A DNA stretch of 64,000 bases from Schleiferia thermophila (GTDB taxonomy: Bacteria; Bacteroidota; Bacteroidia; Flavobacteriales; Schleiferiaceae): assembly GCF_003337435.1 (NCBI RefSeq), contig NZ_QPJS01000001.1, positions 574,513 to 638,512 on the forward strand, read 5' to 3'. Both the position numbers and the translations under genes were made by a program. The notes under the pieces are model-generated. The model had not been told where the DNA came from, searched no databases, and worked only from the letters and a program-made list of their open reading frames with translations. Within the stretch, counting starts at the first letter, position 1; every line of letters begins with the position of its first letter. Below, piece after piece: positions 53,503-63,618 of the stretch.

Positions 53503-54995
53503 TGCTGCATTCGTATTGATTGCTTTGGTGCGGGCCTGGAATATCTGGATGAAGTTTTTACAGTGCTTTGATACCTGATTTCGGCAGGAAGAACTATGCT
53601 TTGAAGGGTATGGGCATCTTTATAGGCTTTTTGAAAGGATTTGTCCATGCATTTTAAAGCCAATGTCAGTGTCTGTATGTTCACTTCCTGAGGTCGTCGG
53701 ATAGCAGAGTTGGTTACAGTGTTGATTTCCATGTGTTCCCGGCCAAAGAAAAGTATAATTGGACCTTCTATATAGTTGTTTATCAGAGCGATACGGTTTG
53801 TGTTGTTTTCTACTACAGAAAATCCATGTCTGGTAATATGGTTTTTGAAGAACACATTGTTTGGGCCTGAGGCTCCGTGTGAATTATCTGCAATGGCCAT
53901 CCATGCGCGATTACCTTCGAAAAGATTGGCATAAGGATAATTTCCATGCAGTACCATATCGCCGGTCAGGGTGTTTTCGATTTCAATTCCAAATACTCCG
54001 GTTGTTTGTCGTGGATGAGTTGATAGGTTGAAAGCGAATACATTTCCATTTGCACCTGCTTGTAAAATCATGGAATGCCTCAGGTGTTCAAAGATGTTGT
54101 CCATCACCAGAGTGTTGACGGTACCCAGGTGAAGCATCACACCATAGGCTCTGCCTCCACTTCCATATCCATGTGAAAGAGAAAAGTAGTTTCCAGCAAT
54201 GGTGATATGCGCGCTATTTCTGGCTTCAACATGGGCATAGTTGGTGTAGAAGCTTTCGACTTCGCTGACCTTGCAGTTGATGGCGTAATTGAAGAAAATG
54301 TTAGATGCTTGATCTGTAGTTTTATCGAGCCTGATGATTGTAAAACTCTCCAAAAAAACATTTTCAGCAGGCTGAATGATGGTGATGTAATGATTGGTAC
54401 CCGGTGCACTGCTATCTCTTACCACATCGTGCAGGAAAAGGGTTGTGCCTTTTGTTTTTTCAATTTTGAACAGTTGTCCGGTGGTGGATTGACACCAGTT
54501 GTTGTGACAAAGGTGCTCGTCATCCCTTATCCATCGAATCCATTGTGCGGATTCAAGTAGAGGCTCCTTGAGCTCTATCAAGCGGTGACCCCTGTCAGGT
54601 GGACGGATTTCGGTTCTTTTCTGTTTGATCTGTCCTTGTACCGCTAGGCCATGGCGGGAGCCGTTATTTTGTATATACATAATTGTTTTTCCCGGACCTC
54701 TTCCCTTAATCATCACATTAGAGGGAATATTCAGCGTGCCATTCAAGAGATATCTGCCTTCTTCGAGCAATACGATACCAGGTTTCCCATTTAGTTGTGC
54801 AAACGCTTGTAGAAAGAGTTCATTTACAGGCGTGGTTGTATCCGGCAATGGGTGTATTCGAAGTACTTTCTGTGGTTTGAAGCTGTCTGACAGCAGACCT
54901 GCATTACTCCAGTCGCTCAGATAACTGCTGGGTGTAAATTGAGCACTTACACCGTAAAAAAGTAAGACCTGAAAAAATAATGCAAATTGTTTCAT
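53499..54995 (-). CDS. Secreted parallel beta-helix protein, pectate lyase-like fold
   Basis: 498 aa from the ATG at 54995, which overlaps the prmC stop by 1 base (TGATG); the TTG one codon earlier is not needed. Signal peptide FFQVLLFYGVSAQ. The body has the rungs of a right-handed beta helix: LEEGRYLLNGTLNIPSNVMI, GRGPGKTIMYI, ITIAGNYFSLSHGYG, LVMDNIFEHLRHSM and NRIALINNYIEG. No T9SS sorting domain is recognisable at the C terminus, so it is likely periplasmic or exported otherwise. The substrate, probably a polysaccharide, is unknown. Confidence 0.78.
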   Translation of the reverse strand: MKQFALFFQVLLFYGVSAQFTPSSYLSDWSNAGLLSDSFKPQKVLRIHPLPDTTTPVNELFLQAFAQLNGKPGIVLLEEGRYLLNGTLNIPSNVMIKGRGPGKTIMYIQNNGSRHGLAVQGQIKQKRTEIRPPDRGHRLIELKEPLLESAQWIRWIRDDEHLCHNNWCQSTTGQLFKIEKTKGTTLFLHDVVRDSSAPGTNHYITIIQPAENVFLESFTIIRLDKTTDQASNIFFNYAINCKVSEVESFYTNYAHVEARNSAHITIAGNYFSLSHGYGSGGRAYGVMLHLGTVNTLVMDNIFEHLRHSMILQAGANGNVFAFNLSTHPRQTTGVFGIEIENTLTGDMVLHGNYPYANLFEGNRAWMAIADNSHGASGPNNVFFKNHITRHGFSVVENNTNRIALINNYIEGPIILFFGREHMEINTVTNSAIRRPQEVNIQTLTLALKCMDKSFQKAYKDAHTLQSIVLPAEIRYQSTVKTSSRYSRPAPKQSIRMQH

Positions 54996-55864
54996 CAAGA
55001 TGGGTACTGTGCGAATAAAAACCTGATTTTGCCGGATATATCCTTTTTAAATTCAACAGTATAATGCGCAGAGGCTATTTTCAAAAGTTCCTCCACGTAT
55101 TGAGGATTGATTTCAAGTGCAATGAGCCCTCCGGGATTTAGATAATCAATGGCTGATTGAAGAATTTTTCGATAAAACAGAAGAGGGTCACTTTCAGGAG
55201 CAAACAAAGCCAGGTGGGGCTCGTACATATACACATTTATCGGCATTGCTGAAGCTTCAACTGGCGAAACATAGGGTGGATTGGATATTACCAGGTCGGC
55301 AGATTGAGGGGGTACAAAAGTTTGCCTCAACAGATCAATTCTGTGAAATTGGATTTCCCCCACATGCATTGCTGCATTTTCGATGGCGACTTGTAAAGCT
55401 TCAATGGACACGTCTGTGGCTAGCACTTTGGCTTCAGGAAATGCTTTTTTGAGAGCAATGGCCAAACAACCGCTACCGGTACAATGATCGATAATGAATT
55501 TAGGTTTGATTCCCTTTTTGTTTCGGTCGGCTTTTACCAATTCGTAAAGTTCTTCAGTTTCGGGACGGGGGATAAGTACAGAAGGATTAACTTTAAGCCA
55601 GAGGCCTGCAAATAGCTGCTTGCCGGTAATATATTGATAAGGTTCACCAGTGGAGAGCCTTTGGACCACAGATGTGATTTTGTCCCACCGTTCGTCTGAT
55701 ATTACTTCGCTTGGTTTTGGAAGCTGAAGGTCCAGAAAGTCTTCCAGAATATAGTTTATCAAAGTATAAGCCTCACTCAATTCGTAGAGGTCTTTGAGCT
55801 TTTCCAATGCAATGGCACGGAAGTCAGCTACTTTTTTGGTTACGGTGTTATGATTTGGCACCAT
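54995..55864 (-). CDS. prmC: Peptide chain release factor N5-glutamine methyltransferase
   Basis: 289 aa from the ATG at 55864, which overlaps the mutase gene by 17 nt; the longer open frame runs deeper into that gene and is not used. Motifs: [15 protein letters not shown] (usually PxQYIxGxxxF), [28 protein letters not shown] for SAM binding and ISNPPYV, the catalytic NPPY. It methylates the GGQ glutamine of release factors. It lies after mutB on the same strand. Confidence 0.93.
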   Translation of the reverse strand: MVPNHNTVTKKVADFRAIALEKLKDLYELSEAYTLINYILEDFLDLQLPKPSEVISDERWDKITSVVQRLSTGEPYQYITGKQLFAGLWLKVNPSVLIPRPETEELYELVKADRNKKGIKPKFIIDHCTGSGCLAIALKKAFPEAKVLATDVSIEALQVAIENAAMHVGEIQFHRIDLLRQTFVPPQSADLVISNPPYVSPVEASAMPINVYMYEPHLALFAPESDPLLFYRKILQSAIDYLNPGGLIALEINPQYVEELLKIASAHYTVEFKKDISGKIRFLFAQYPS

Positions 55865-57983
55865 CCAGCATGAGTTGCAGAATTTCGGTAGCCGCTTCGG
55901 CGAGATTGGTACCCGGACCAAATACTCCTGCCACTCCGCAGTCGAACAGGAAGTCGTAGTCTTGTCTTGGTATAACACCGCCTGCTATAACAAGGATATC
56001 GCTCCGCCCGAGTTTTTTTAGTTCGCTGATTACTTCCGGTACCAGAGTCTTGTGACCGGCTGCCAGGCTCGATATTCCCAGGATGTGAACATCGTTTTCG
56101 ACAGCTTGCTGTGCGACTTCTTGTGGTGTTTGAAACAATGGCCCCACGTCTACATCAAAACCAAGATCTGCAAACGAAGTAGCAACTACTTTAGCACCCC
56201 GGTCGTGTCCGTCCTGGCCGGTTTTGGCCACCATAATGCGGGGTCTGCGGCCATACACTTCGATGAAAGTATCCACGAGTTTGCGAGCATTGGCAAATTT
56301 TTCGTTATTTTTCATTTGTTGAGCATACACTCCTGAAATCGTTTTTATTTGCGCCTGATACCTTCCAAAGACTTTTTCCATAGCTTCAGAAATCTCTCCC
56401 AGAGTTGCTCTCACCCGGGCTGCTTCCACAGCAGCTTCCAGGAGGTTTCCCTGTCTGGCACCGGATGCAATTTCCGATATGTTTTGTAAGGTTGTTTCTA
56501 CTGCAGCCTGATCCCTATTTCTTTTTACCTCCTGAATACGGGCTACCTGCCTTTCTCTTACAGCGCGATTGTCAACTTCAAGTATTTCTATGGGAGTTTC
56601 TTTTTCGGCGGGAAATATGTTGACGCCTATAATCCATTCCTGACCGCTTTCGACCAAAGCCTGTCTTTTGGCGGCTGCCTCCTCAATTTTGAGTTTGGGA
56701 AGACCGGTTTCCAGTGCTTTGGCCATACCTCCAAGTTCATCGATTTCTCTTATGTGTTCTATAGCTTTGTAAAGGAGCTGATGAGTTAAATACTCCACGT
56801 GGTAAGAACCCGCCCATGGGTCCACTGTACTACAGATACCGCTTTCGTATTGAAGATAGAGTTGTGTATTTCTCGCAATTCTCGCTGAAAAGTCAGTTGG
56901 AAGTGCGATGGCTTCATCGAGTGAATTGGTATGTAGACTTTGAGTTCCACCAAAGGCTGCAGCAAGTGCTTCGATGGCTGTGCGCGTCACATTGTTAAAA
57001 GGGTCTTGCTCGGTGAGGCTATATCCTGACGTCTGGCAGTGAGTCCTGAGGGCCATGGATTTGGGGTTTTTGGGGTTGAATTCCCTCACGATAGAAGCCC
57101 ATAAAACCCTGCCAGCCCTCATCTTGGCAATTTCCATAAAGAAATTCATTCCGATAGCCCAAAAAAAACTGAGCCTTGGAGCAAAGTCGTCGATGTCAAG
57201 ACCGGCTTTAAGGCCTGTTTTCAAATATTCAATTCCATCGGCTAGGGTGTAGGCGAGTTCCAGGTCGGCCGTGGCACCGGCTTCGTGCATGTGATATCCT
57301 GAAATGGAAATGCTGTTGAATTTTGGCATGTGCAGCGCGGTATATTTAAAAATATCTCCGATGATGCGCATAGATGGCTCAGGTGGATAGATGTATGTAT
57401 TGCGTACCATAAATTCCTTGAGGATATCGTTTTGAATGGTACCCGACAGCTGGTTGGGCCGTACACCTTGCTCTTCAGCTGCTACTATAAAAAATGCCAG
57501 CACCGGAATCACCGCCCCATTCATGGTCATGCTGACCGACATCTGGTCGAGAGGAATTCCATCGAAGAGGATTTTCATATCTTCAACCGTATCGATGGCG
57601 ACACCAGCTTTGCCCACGTCGCCCACCACTCGTGGGTGGTCGCTGTCGTAGCCTCTGTGCGTAGCAAGGTCAAAAGCGACTGAAAGCCCCTTCTGACCAG
57701 CAGCCAGGTTACGACGGTAAAAAGCATTCGACTCCTCTGCTGTGGAAAAACCAGCATATTGTCTGATGGTCCAGGGTCGAAGGACATACATGCTTGCATA
57801 TGGTCCTCTCAGATAGGGTGGGGCACCGGCTCCATATCCAAGATGTTTGGCTGAAGCCAAAATATCTGCCTCAATATTGTATGGTATTTCGATGCCTTCA
57901 GGGCTGAGCCATTTGTCCTTGTAGGTGTGAACAACTTTCGACCTGATTTGGAGAATATCCTCTTTGGTGAGCTGGATTTTCAT
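55848..57983 (-). CDS. mutB: Methylmalonyl-CoA mutase large (catalytic) subunit
   Basis: 711 aa. The TIM-barrel (about 1-540) contains [67 protein letters not shown] and [25 protein letters not shown]. The B12 domain (about 575-711) has [29 protein letters not shown] with the D-x-H-x-x-G cobalt-ligand His. It interconverts methylmalonyl-CoA and succinyl-CoA. The 4-nt overlap with the small subunit shows co-translation. Confidence 0.96.
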   Translation of the reverse strand: MKIQLTKEDILQIRSKVVHTYKDKWLSPEGIEIPYNIEADILASAKHLGYGAGAPPYLRGPYASMYVLRPWTIRQYAGFSTAEESNAFYRRNLAAGQKGLSVAFDLATHRGYDSDHPRVVGDVGKAGVAIDTVEDMKILFDGIPLDQMSVSMTMNGAVIPVLAFFIVAAEEQGVRPNQLSGTIQNDILKEFMVRNTYIYPPEPSMRIIGDIFKYTALHMPKFNSISISGYHMHEAGATADLELAYTLADGIEYLKTGLKAGLDIDDFAPRLSFFWAIGMNFFMEIAKMRAGRVLWASIVREFNPKNPKSMALRTHCQTSGYSLTEQDPFNNVTRTAIEALAAAFGGTQSLHTNSLDEAIALPTDFSARIARNTQLYLQYESGICSTVDPWAGSYHVEYLTHQLLYKAIEHIREIDELGGMAKALETGLPKLKIEEAAAKRQALVESGQEWIIGVNIFPAEKETPIEILEVDNRAVRERQVARIQEVKRNRDQAAVETTLQNISEIASGARQGNLLEAAVEAARVRATLGEISEAMEKVFGRYQAQIKTISGVYAQQMKNNEKFANARKLVDTFIEVYGRRPRIMVAKTGQDGHDRGAKVVATSFADLGFDVDVGPLFQTPQEVAQQAVENDVHILGISSLAAGHKTLVPEVISELKKLGRSDILVIAGGVIPRQDYDFLFDCGVAGVFGPGTNLAEAATEILQLMLDGAKS

Positions 57984-59266
57984 AAAAATTCATTTTGTAT
58001 CACAAAAGGCGCAAAAGGGGAACCTTCTTTCGAATCAATTTTAATAGACTTCAACGTTTCATCTTTGGGTTGAAATTTTGTAACTCCGATGAGAATTCTG
58101 TTTCCCTTGATAAACTCATCGGTTAATTTCTTCCTGTAGGAATTGACGCTGTTTGTCAAATCCAATGATCCGATGAAATCAAAAACTGAAGGATATTTAT
58201 TGATCTTCTCTAAGTGGTCAAGTGCTGCATCAATAAGCCCGTCGGTCATAGTTTCAAAGGCATAACTTCCTGCCAATGGATCGCGGTATCGGTTGAGTTT
58301 CGACTCGTGTATCGCAATCAATGCCTGATTTCTCGCTAACCTAAGAGCATCTGCATTGTGGGCATCTCCGGTTTTATAAGGCAAGACTGTGATCCCATCA
58401 GCTCCGCTTACAATGGCCGATATTACTTTAATGCTGTTTTTGATTAAATTGGTATGATGGTCAATGGAAATCAGATCCGATCTGCCGGTGCGGGTATGGA
58501 TATAAACGGATTCTACATCTGCACCTGTTTTGGCCTTCCATGAAAGGTGAAGCAACCGCAAGGCTCTATTAAGCACAAAGTCCTGATAAACGAGGCCATT
58601 GCAGCAGGTAAGATATCCTATTTTTTTTAGCAAAGTTGGTTTTACTGAATAAATTTCATGTAACATTCCCATACCTAAAGCCAGCGCCTGACCGGGAGGT
58701 ACTCCGGCTTCCAGAGGTTCTGCCAGGTCAATCAAAAAGCCACTGTGGATTTCGTTTAAGTCAAGAAGAATTTCCCGGAATAATTCAGCATTTGTAGTCC
58801 ATGGCAAAACCACTTTGACCTTATCAGCCGAATTTTCAAGTCTAGTTAGCGAAAGAAATGCTTCAAGATTTCGATATCCGGCCGAAAAATCTCCTCTGAA
58901 ATCGAAGACCGATGTAATGTATTCCATTCCAACTTCCCTCAAAGCAGTTTCCCAATTCAGTTGATGGTACACATTTACATATAAACCTGTGGCACCTGAA
59001 ATAAGGGATTTCAGAATCTCGGAATTTATTTTTTCTGCAGGAAAATTCCCGAAATCTATCCAATCTGCCACTACAGGTTCACTATAGGTACGGACAATAT
59101 CCGAACTGGTGACCTTGGCAGATTCATGCGAATAATAGGGTCTTATAACAAAGTGATTGTCCACTTCTTTAATAAATTCATCTATGGACTTACCACCAGA
59201 CTCTTTCAGCCACAATTCAAGCCATTGTGACTCAGTTTGCTGGTCAAAAAGCAGATTGAAATTCAT
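57980..59266 (-). CDS. mutA: Methylmalonyl-CoA mutase small subunit
   Basis: 428 aa. Homologous barrel with no cobalamin-binding domain: [92 protein letters not shown]. Shorter than large subunits, as expected. It is followed by mutB with a 4-nt overlap. The 232-nt gap before the M15 gene is the likely promoter region. Confidence 0.93.
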   Translation of the reverse strand: MNFNLLFDQQTESQWLELWLKESGGKSIDEFIKEVDNHFVIRPYYSHESAKVTSSDIVRTYSEPVVADWIDFGNFPAEKINSEILKSLISGATGLYVNVYHQLNWETALREVGMEYITSVFDFRGDFSAGYRNLEAFLSLTRLENSADKVKVVLPWTTNAELFREILLDLNEIHSGFLIDLAEPLEAGVPPGQALALGMGMLHEIYSVKPTLLKKIGYLTCCNGLVYQDFVLNRALRLLHLSWKAKTGADVESVYIHTRTGRSDLISIDHHTNLIKNSIKVISAIVSGADGITVLPYKTGDAHNADALRLARNQALIAIHESKLNRYRDPLAGSYAFETMTDGLIDAALDHLEKINKYPSVFDFIGSLDLTNSVNSYRKKLTDEFIKGNRILIGVTKFQPKDETLKSIKIDSKEGSPFAPFVIQNEFL

Positions 59267-59498
59267 TTGGACAGACTAACGAACGGCTAAATTACGATGG
59301 ATATGCCATGAAAGAGAAAGGGAGTAGGCCATTTCATATGTTCCTATTCCTCTTACTGGATTTTGATTAGGACCTGGATTGCAATTTGCATCCGAATGTT
59401 TTTTATATTAACAATCAATCCTGAAAAATTAGACTTCAATATTGTTTTGGTAGATTTGAAGAGTCGCTTAATTTGATGCGTAGTCTTTTCTTCGTCTT

Positions 59499-60179
59499 AT
59501 GAAATACTTTTTCTTTTGTTTTTTAGGTATGCATACAGCCTTTGCCCAGTTTACCAAAGAAGAGTTAACAGGAAAATTCAATCCGGAAAGTCATAAAGAT
59601 TTTCAACGTATTAATGTGGAATATGCAAGTCACGGCAATCATTTTTTAAGAAGAGAAGTTGCAGAAGCTTTTTACCGGATGGCCGAGGCAGCACGCAAGG
59701 ATGGTGTGAAGCTGATTATTGTATCTTCAACACGCAATTACTACCGGCAAAAGACCATCTGGGAAAATAAATACAGCAATTTATCCGGTACTCCCTTCGA
59801 CCGGGCGACCAGGATTCTTCAATATTCCAGCATGCCCGGCACATCGCGCCATCATTGGGGTACTGATTTTGACCTAAACTCTGTCGATCCAGAATACTTC
59901 AACACACCCACCGGACAAAGGGTCTATACCTGGCTGCAAAATAACGCATGGAAATATGGTTTTTTCCAGCCATATTCAGCTGTGAATCAAACCCGCGATT
60001 CAGGTTATATGGAAGAGAAATGGCATTGGTCGTACAAGCCCTTGGCAGATTTATTTTTATGGGCATATCGGATGATGGTCTCGTATGAGGACATCACAGG
60101 ATTTCAGGGAGCAGAAGTGGCTCCAATTATAAAAGTAATTGATAGCCATGTGTTGAGTATTTTACCGGATTTTCGATAG
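59499..60179 (+). CDS. Secreted M15-family D-Ala-D-Ala carboxypeptidase-like peptidase
   Basis: 226 aa. Signal peptide MKYFFFCFLGMHTAFAQ. Zinc ligands of the M15B (VanY/DacB-like) type: His118 and Asp125 in SRHHWGTDFDL and His176 in EEKWHWSY. IIVSSTRNYYRQKTIW is the conserved strand before the site. It cuts D-Ala termini of peptidoglycan peptides in the periplasm. Single gene; a TAGATTTG at 59451-59458 fits the -7 consensus but no -33 box stands at the usual place. Confidence 0.9.
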   Translation: MKYFFFCFLGMHTAFAQFTKEELTGKFNPESHKDFQRINVEYASHGNHFLRREVAEAFYRMAEAARKDGVKLIIVSSTRNYYRQKTIWENKYSNLSGTPFDRATRILQYSSMPGTSRHHWGTDFDLNSVDPEYFNTPTGQRVYTWLQNNAWKYGFFQPYSAVNQTRDSGYMEEKWHWSYKPLADLFLWAYRMMVSYEDITGFQGAEVAPIIKVIDSHVLSILPDFR

Positions 60180-60997
60180 ATACTGCTGCCGTGATATGTA
60201 CATTTTTCGATAAAAATACAAGTAGTTTTATTTTGTCCTTCTAGAGTATATTCAGATCACTATATTCAGCTGAAAGTCTTACTGGCAGGAGGATCATCAG
60301 GAACTCGCCCAACTGATTTTTCAACCATACTCCGAGTTCGTACACAAGATGAACAAAAAGGAAGTTGATACGTGTGCCAAAAGCAATCAAATTGTCACCT
60401 TGCTCTTGATGTGCCGGAGAGGCATTGGATACATACTGCATTACAACTATTTTGGGTTTAAAATGTTGTGTTAATTGGGACCAATACATTTTTAAAGTTA
60501 CTGCAATATACTCCGTTTTTTGTGTCTATTTGTATATAGTTTAAATACATTTTTTTATTTAAAAAAATAAATGTATCGATTACATATCATCGTATCCTCA
60601 AAAACAGTAGTAGATAATCCGAAGCACATTCAATGATATTAGCAAATCAATTTTAAGGGTTTGTATTTTGACATTGTGACTTTTGTAAGTACTGTATGTG
60701 AATAGAATAAAGAGGAGAGAGTCTATAATCCGTCCAGTTGAAACCTCCACTCATTGCTGATGACGCCGATTGGATAATGGTGTATTTTATAGCCTCCGAT
60801 TCGCAATCAACATGTATTGCGAATATCCTTAAGGGTAAGGTTAGAAAATCAGCAGATAAGTTGATGGTTGACGAACTAAGACTTTTCTTAGTTGAGTAAC
60901 GACAGGCCGAGTGAGGCCGGCTTTATAGTATCCTGAGCAATGTAATCGGGCATTAGCTGCAAAAGCCACCTGAGATTTAAGTTTGCAGCAAAAACCT
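60180..60997. other. 818-bp gap upstream of rpe with two hairpins, no supported gene
   Basis: A minus-strand open frame (60241-60489) has no recognised motif and no clear start context, so I do not call it. Two perfect inverted repeats lie near the 3' end: ATTCGCAAT (60799-60807)/ATTGCGAAT (60816-60824), loop of 8, and AACTAAGA (60874-60881)/TCTTAGTT (60886-60893), loop of 4. They fall 105-200 nt before the rpe start and could belong to its leader. Confidence 0.55.
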
Positions 60998-61648
60998 ATG
61001 GCACTTATTGCCCCTTCCTTGCTTTCTGCAGATTTTACGCGCCTGACAGAAGTTGCTGACATGCTCAATCAATCTGAGGCCGACTGGTTTCACCTCGACG
61101 TTATGGACGGTTTGTTTGTACCAAATATCACTTTTGGAATGCCTGTCATTGCACAACTGAGGAAACTCTCAAAAAAGACCTTCGATGTGCACCTGATGAT
61201 CGTTCAACCGGAGCGTTACATTGATGAATTCAGAAATGCAGGAGCAGATGTATTGACCGTGCATTATGAAGCATCCACGCATCTGCATCGAACCTTGTCA
61301 GCTATTCGAAAAGCCGGGATGAAGTCAGGTGTTGCAATCAACCCACACACGCCGGTCGATTTGCTACAAGATGTAATTGCAGAGGTGGATGTGGTATGTG
61401 TGATGAGTGTGAATCCAGGTTTCGGAGGTCAAAAATTTATAGAAAATACTTACAGAAAAATAGAAAAATTATGTGCGATAAGAAGCGATGCGGGATTAAA
61501 TTTTTTGATAGAAGTGGATGGGGGTGTTCATGCAAAAAATGCATTGAAATTGCTCCAAACAGGCGTCGATGTGCTTGTGGCAGGAAATTTTATATTTTCA
61601 TCCCCTGAGCCCCTAAAAACCATTCTTGAACTAAAAAGATTGATATGA
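60998..61648 (+). CDS. rpe: Ribulose-phosphate 3-epimerase
   Basis: 216 aa from the ATG at 60998 (MALIAPSLLSADF). Motifs: SLLSADFTRL, WFHLDVMDGLFVPNITFG with the metal His and Asp, DVHLMIVQPERYI, MSVNPGFGGQKF and LIEVDGGVHAKN. It swaps ribulose 5-phosphate and xylulose 5-phosphate in the pentose phosphate pathway. ATGA overlap with the BatA-domain gene. Confidence 0.96.
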   Translation: MALIAPSLLSADFTRLTEVADMLNQSEADWFHLDVMDGLFVPNITFGMPVIAQLRKLSKKTFDVHLMIVQPERYIDEFRNAGADVLTVHYEASTHLHRTLSAIRKAGMKSGVAINPHTPVDLLQDVIAEVDVVCVMSVNPGFGGQKFIENTYRKIEKLCAIRSDAGLNFLIEVDGGVHAKNALKLLQTGVDVLVAGNFIFSSPEPLKTILELKRLI

Positions 61649-63618
61649 CTTTTGGAAACCCTTTGTTTCTTTGGTCATTAGTGCTGCTTTCGGTTCCGAT
61701 ACTTATTCATTTGTTCAGATTTAGGAAGTATAAAAAAGTATATTTTACACGAGCAGTATTATTAGAAAAAAGTGTTTCAGATCAGCGAAGAGTAAAAAAT
61801 TTAAAACACATTTTAATCCTTGTGTCAAGGGTATTGTCTTTGCTGCTTTTCATATGGGCTTTTTCGTTGCCATATTTCATTAAAAATGGCCAAAAAACAT
61901 CTCAAATTTTAGATGACAGTCATTTGATTTTAGTGGTTGATAACCATCTAGGTATGTACTTCAACGATGAGGATAAGACAGGCCGGTTATATGCTGTAAA
62001 GCAACAAATAAAATCACTATTGAAAAACCTGAATTCTTTTTCAAAAATTTCATTGGTAACTCTAAATTCAGCTCCTCAAACATTTAACTCCATCGATGAA
62101 GCTCTCACTGCCATTGAATCCCTATCACCTACGGCAGCCATTGGCAGTTGGCATGAACTGAATTCCAAAATCCAACGGGTCACCAGAGGTCAGGAGAACA
62201 AACCAAATATTCTGCTCTTCAGCGACTTCTTGAACAAAAATGATGATTTGAAACAAATCAGTATAAAATTTACTCCGGTAATTGTCCCTTCATTTGATTT
62301 CAACACATTACAATGTATAGACTCCTTATGGGAGTTTCCAATTGCATCTGGCTCATTTTATTTCCAATTAAAGGGTGATACTTCTAATGCATATCCTGTT
62401 GTCTACGGAGAGAAAAAACCGATTTTTTCAGCTGAGCGTACCAAAGAAATGCCAAATGTGTATTCATTTCGATTTCCTGCAAATATGAATTTTACATACG
62501 GCATTATAACACCTCAGAACAGTTTCAATCCTGCACAAAACTTTTTTTTCATTCCCTCAACAATGGAAAAAAAATCTATTTTACTTCTTTATAATAACAA
62601 GAAACTTTCAGACTTATACAAAAGTAAATTTTTCAATATGCAAACTGTAGAAGTGGATCACTTCACTTTTGACGATGTGAAATCAATTAATTTTTTGAAA
62701 TACAATCATGTTATTTTAATTGAAGTTGAAAAAATCGACGACCGACTCAGCAGAGAACTACAGGAATTTCTGAAACGAAATACCAGGGTATTTTTAGTAC
62801 CGTCTTCTGATGCGGATCTAACGTCGATCAATCGATTTTTACAAAATTATGGATTGAATTTCACGCAGCAGGAAACTGTAATCACCGAGGCTGAAAAAAT
62901 TGAATACCAGGACTTGCTATTTCGAAATGTTTTTGAAGAAGAATATGAACTTCCACATTTGCCATTTTTCAAAAAATATTATAATGTTGAGGTCTCCAAC
63001 GGCATCCCAATATTATATACAATTTCCGGAAAGAATATGCTCGTTAAAACTACCTCAATGAATGGGGGTATCTTATACGTATCTTCGGGTTCTTTTCATC
63101 CCGAAAATTCAGATATTTTAATGCATGAGATTTTTTCTCCAATGATATATAATTTTTTGCATAGAGATATGACGATTTCTATGCCGTATTATTTGTGTGG
63201 GCAGGACTATACATTTAATTTTTCTTTAGCTGTAAAAAACCATGATGAATCTATCAAACTCAAAACTCCTATGCAAGAGGAAATCATTCCGCTGCAAACG
63301 AAAAGAGGTTCTGATTTTAGTGTGACTCTCGGAAAAGAGTTTTTACAAAATGGAATATATTCCTTGTGGTATGATGGTGAAAAAATTAAAGATATTGCTT
63401 TTAATTTACCAGTGTGTAAATTAAATAACAGATATTATACACCTAAGGATTTGGCATCTGATGGAGTTATTGATTTGTCTGATATAATGTATTTAACTGA
63501 TAACAATATTCTTTCCAGAATTCAAGCTAGTACTGGGGTCCAATTATGGGTATATTTTGTAACCCTAGGTATCCTTTTGCTGTTTGTTGAATTATCAATT
63601 ATTAAATTCTTAAAATGA
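61645..63618 (+). CDS. BatA-domain membrane protein
   Basis: 657 aa. The N-terminal aerotolerance-regulator (BatA) domain: FLWSLVLLSVPILIHLFRFRKYKKVYFTRAVLLEK, then a second hydrophobic helix (about 57-77). A vWA-like alpha/beta region follows (about 90-210, HLILVVDNHLGMYF, NILLFSDFL), with only a partial metal site. A large beta-rich part and a C-terminal helix (about 632-655, VYFVTLGILLLFVELSII) close the chain. In Bacteroidota this protein often precedes a dihydroorotase-like gene, as here (ATGA overlap); the role is unknown. Confidence 0.85.
   Translation: MTFGNPLFLWSLVLLSVPILIHLFRFRKYKKVYFTRAVLLEKSVSDQRRVKNLKHILILVSRVLSLLLFIWAFSLPYFIKNGQKTSQILDDSHLILVVDNHLGMYFNDEDKTGRLYAVKQQIKSLLKNLNSFSKISLVTLNSAPQTFNSIDEALTAIESLSPTAAIGSWHELNSKIQRVTRGQENKPNILLFSDFLNKNDDLKQISIKFTPVIVPSFDFNTLQCIDSLWEFPIASGSFYFQLKGDTSNAYPVVYGEKKPIFSAERTKEMPNVYSFRFPANMNFTYGIITPQNSFNPAQNFFFIPSTMEKKSILLLYNNKKLSDLYKSKFFNMQTVEVDHFTFDDVKSINFLKYNHVILIEVEKIDDRLSRELQEFLKRNTRVFLVPSSDADLTSINRFLQNYGLNFTQQETVITEAEKIEYQDLLFRNVFEEEYELPHLPFFKKYYNVEVSNGIPILYTISGKNMLVKTTSMNGGILYVSSGSFHPENSDILMHEIFSPMIYNFLHRDMTISMPYYLCGQDYTFNFSLAVKNHDESIKLKTPMQEEIIPLQTKRGSDFSVTLGKEFLQNGIYSLWYDGEKIKDIAFNLPVCKLNNRYYTPKDLASDGVIDLSDIMYLTDNNILSRIQASTGVQLWVYFVTLGILLLFVELSIIKFLK

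Noticed and set aside
59267-59498. Cobalamin riboswitch upstream of the methylmalonyl-CoA mutase genes or of the CarH-like regulator
   Set aside because: The conserved B12-box words and the expected folded leader are not visible in these gaps.
60241-60489. 82-codon minus-strand frame in the gap before rpe
   Set aside because: It has some hydrophobic stretches but no recognised motif or promoter; kept only as part of the gap description.
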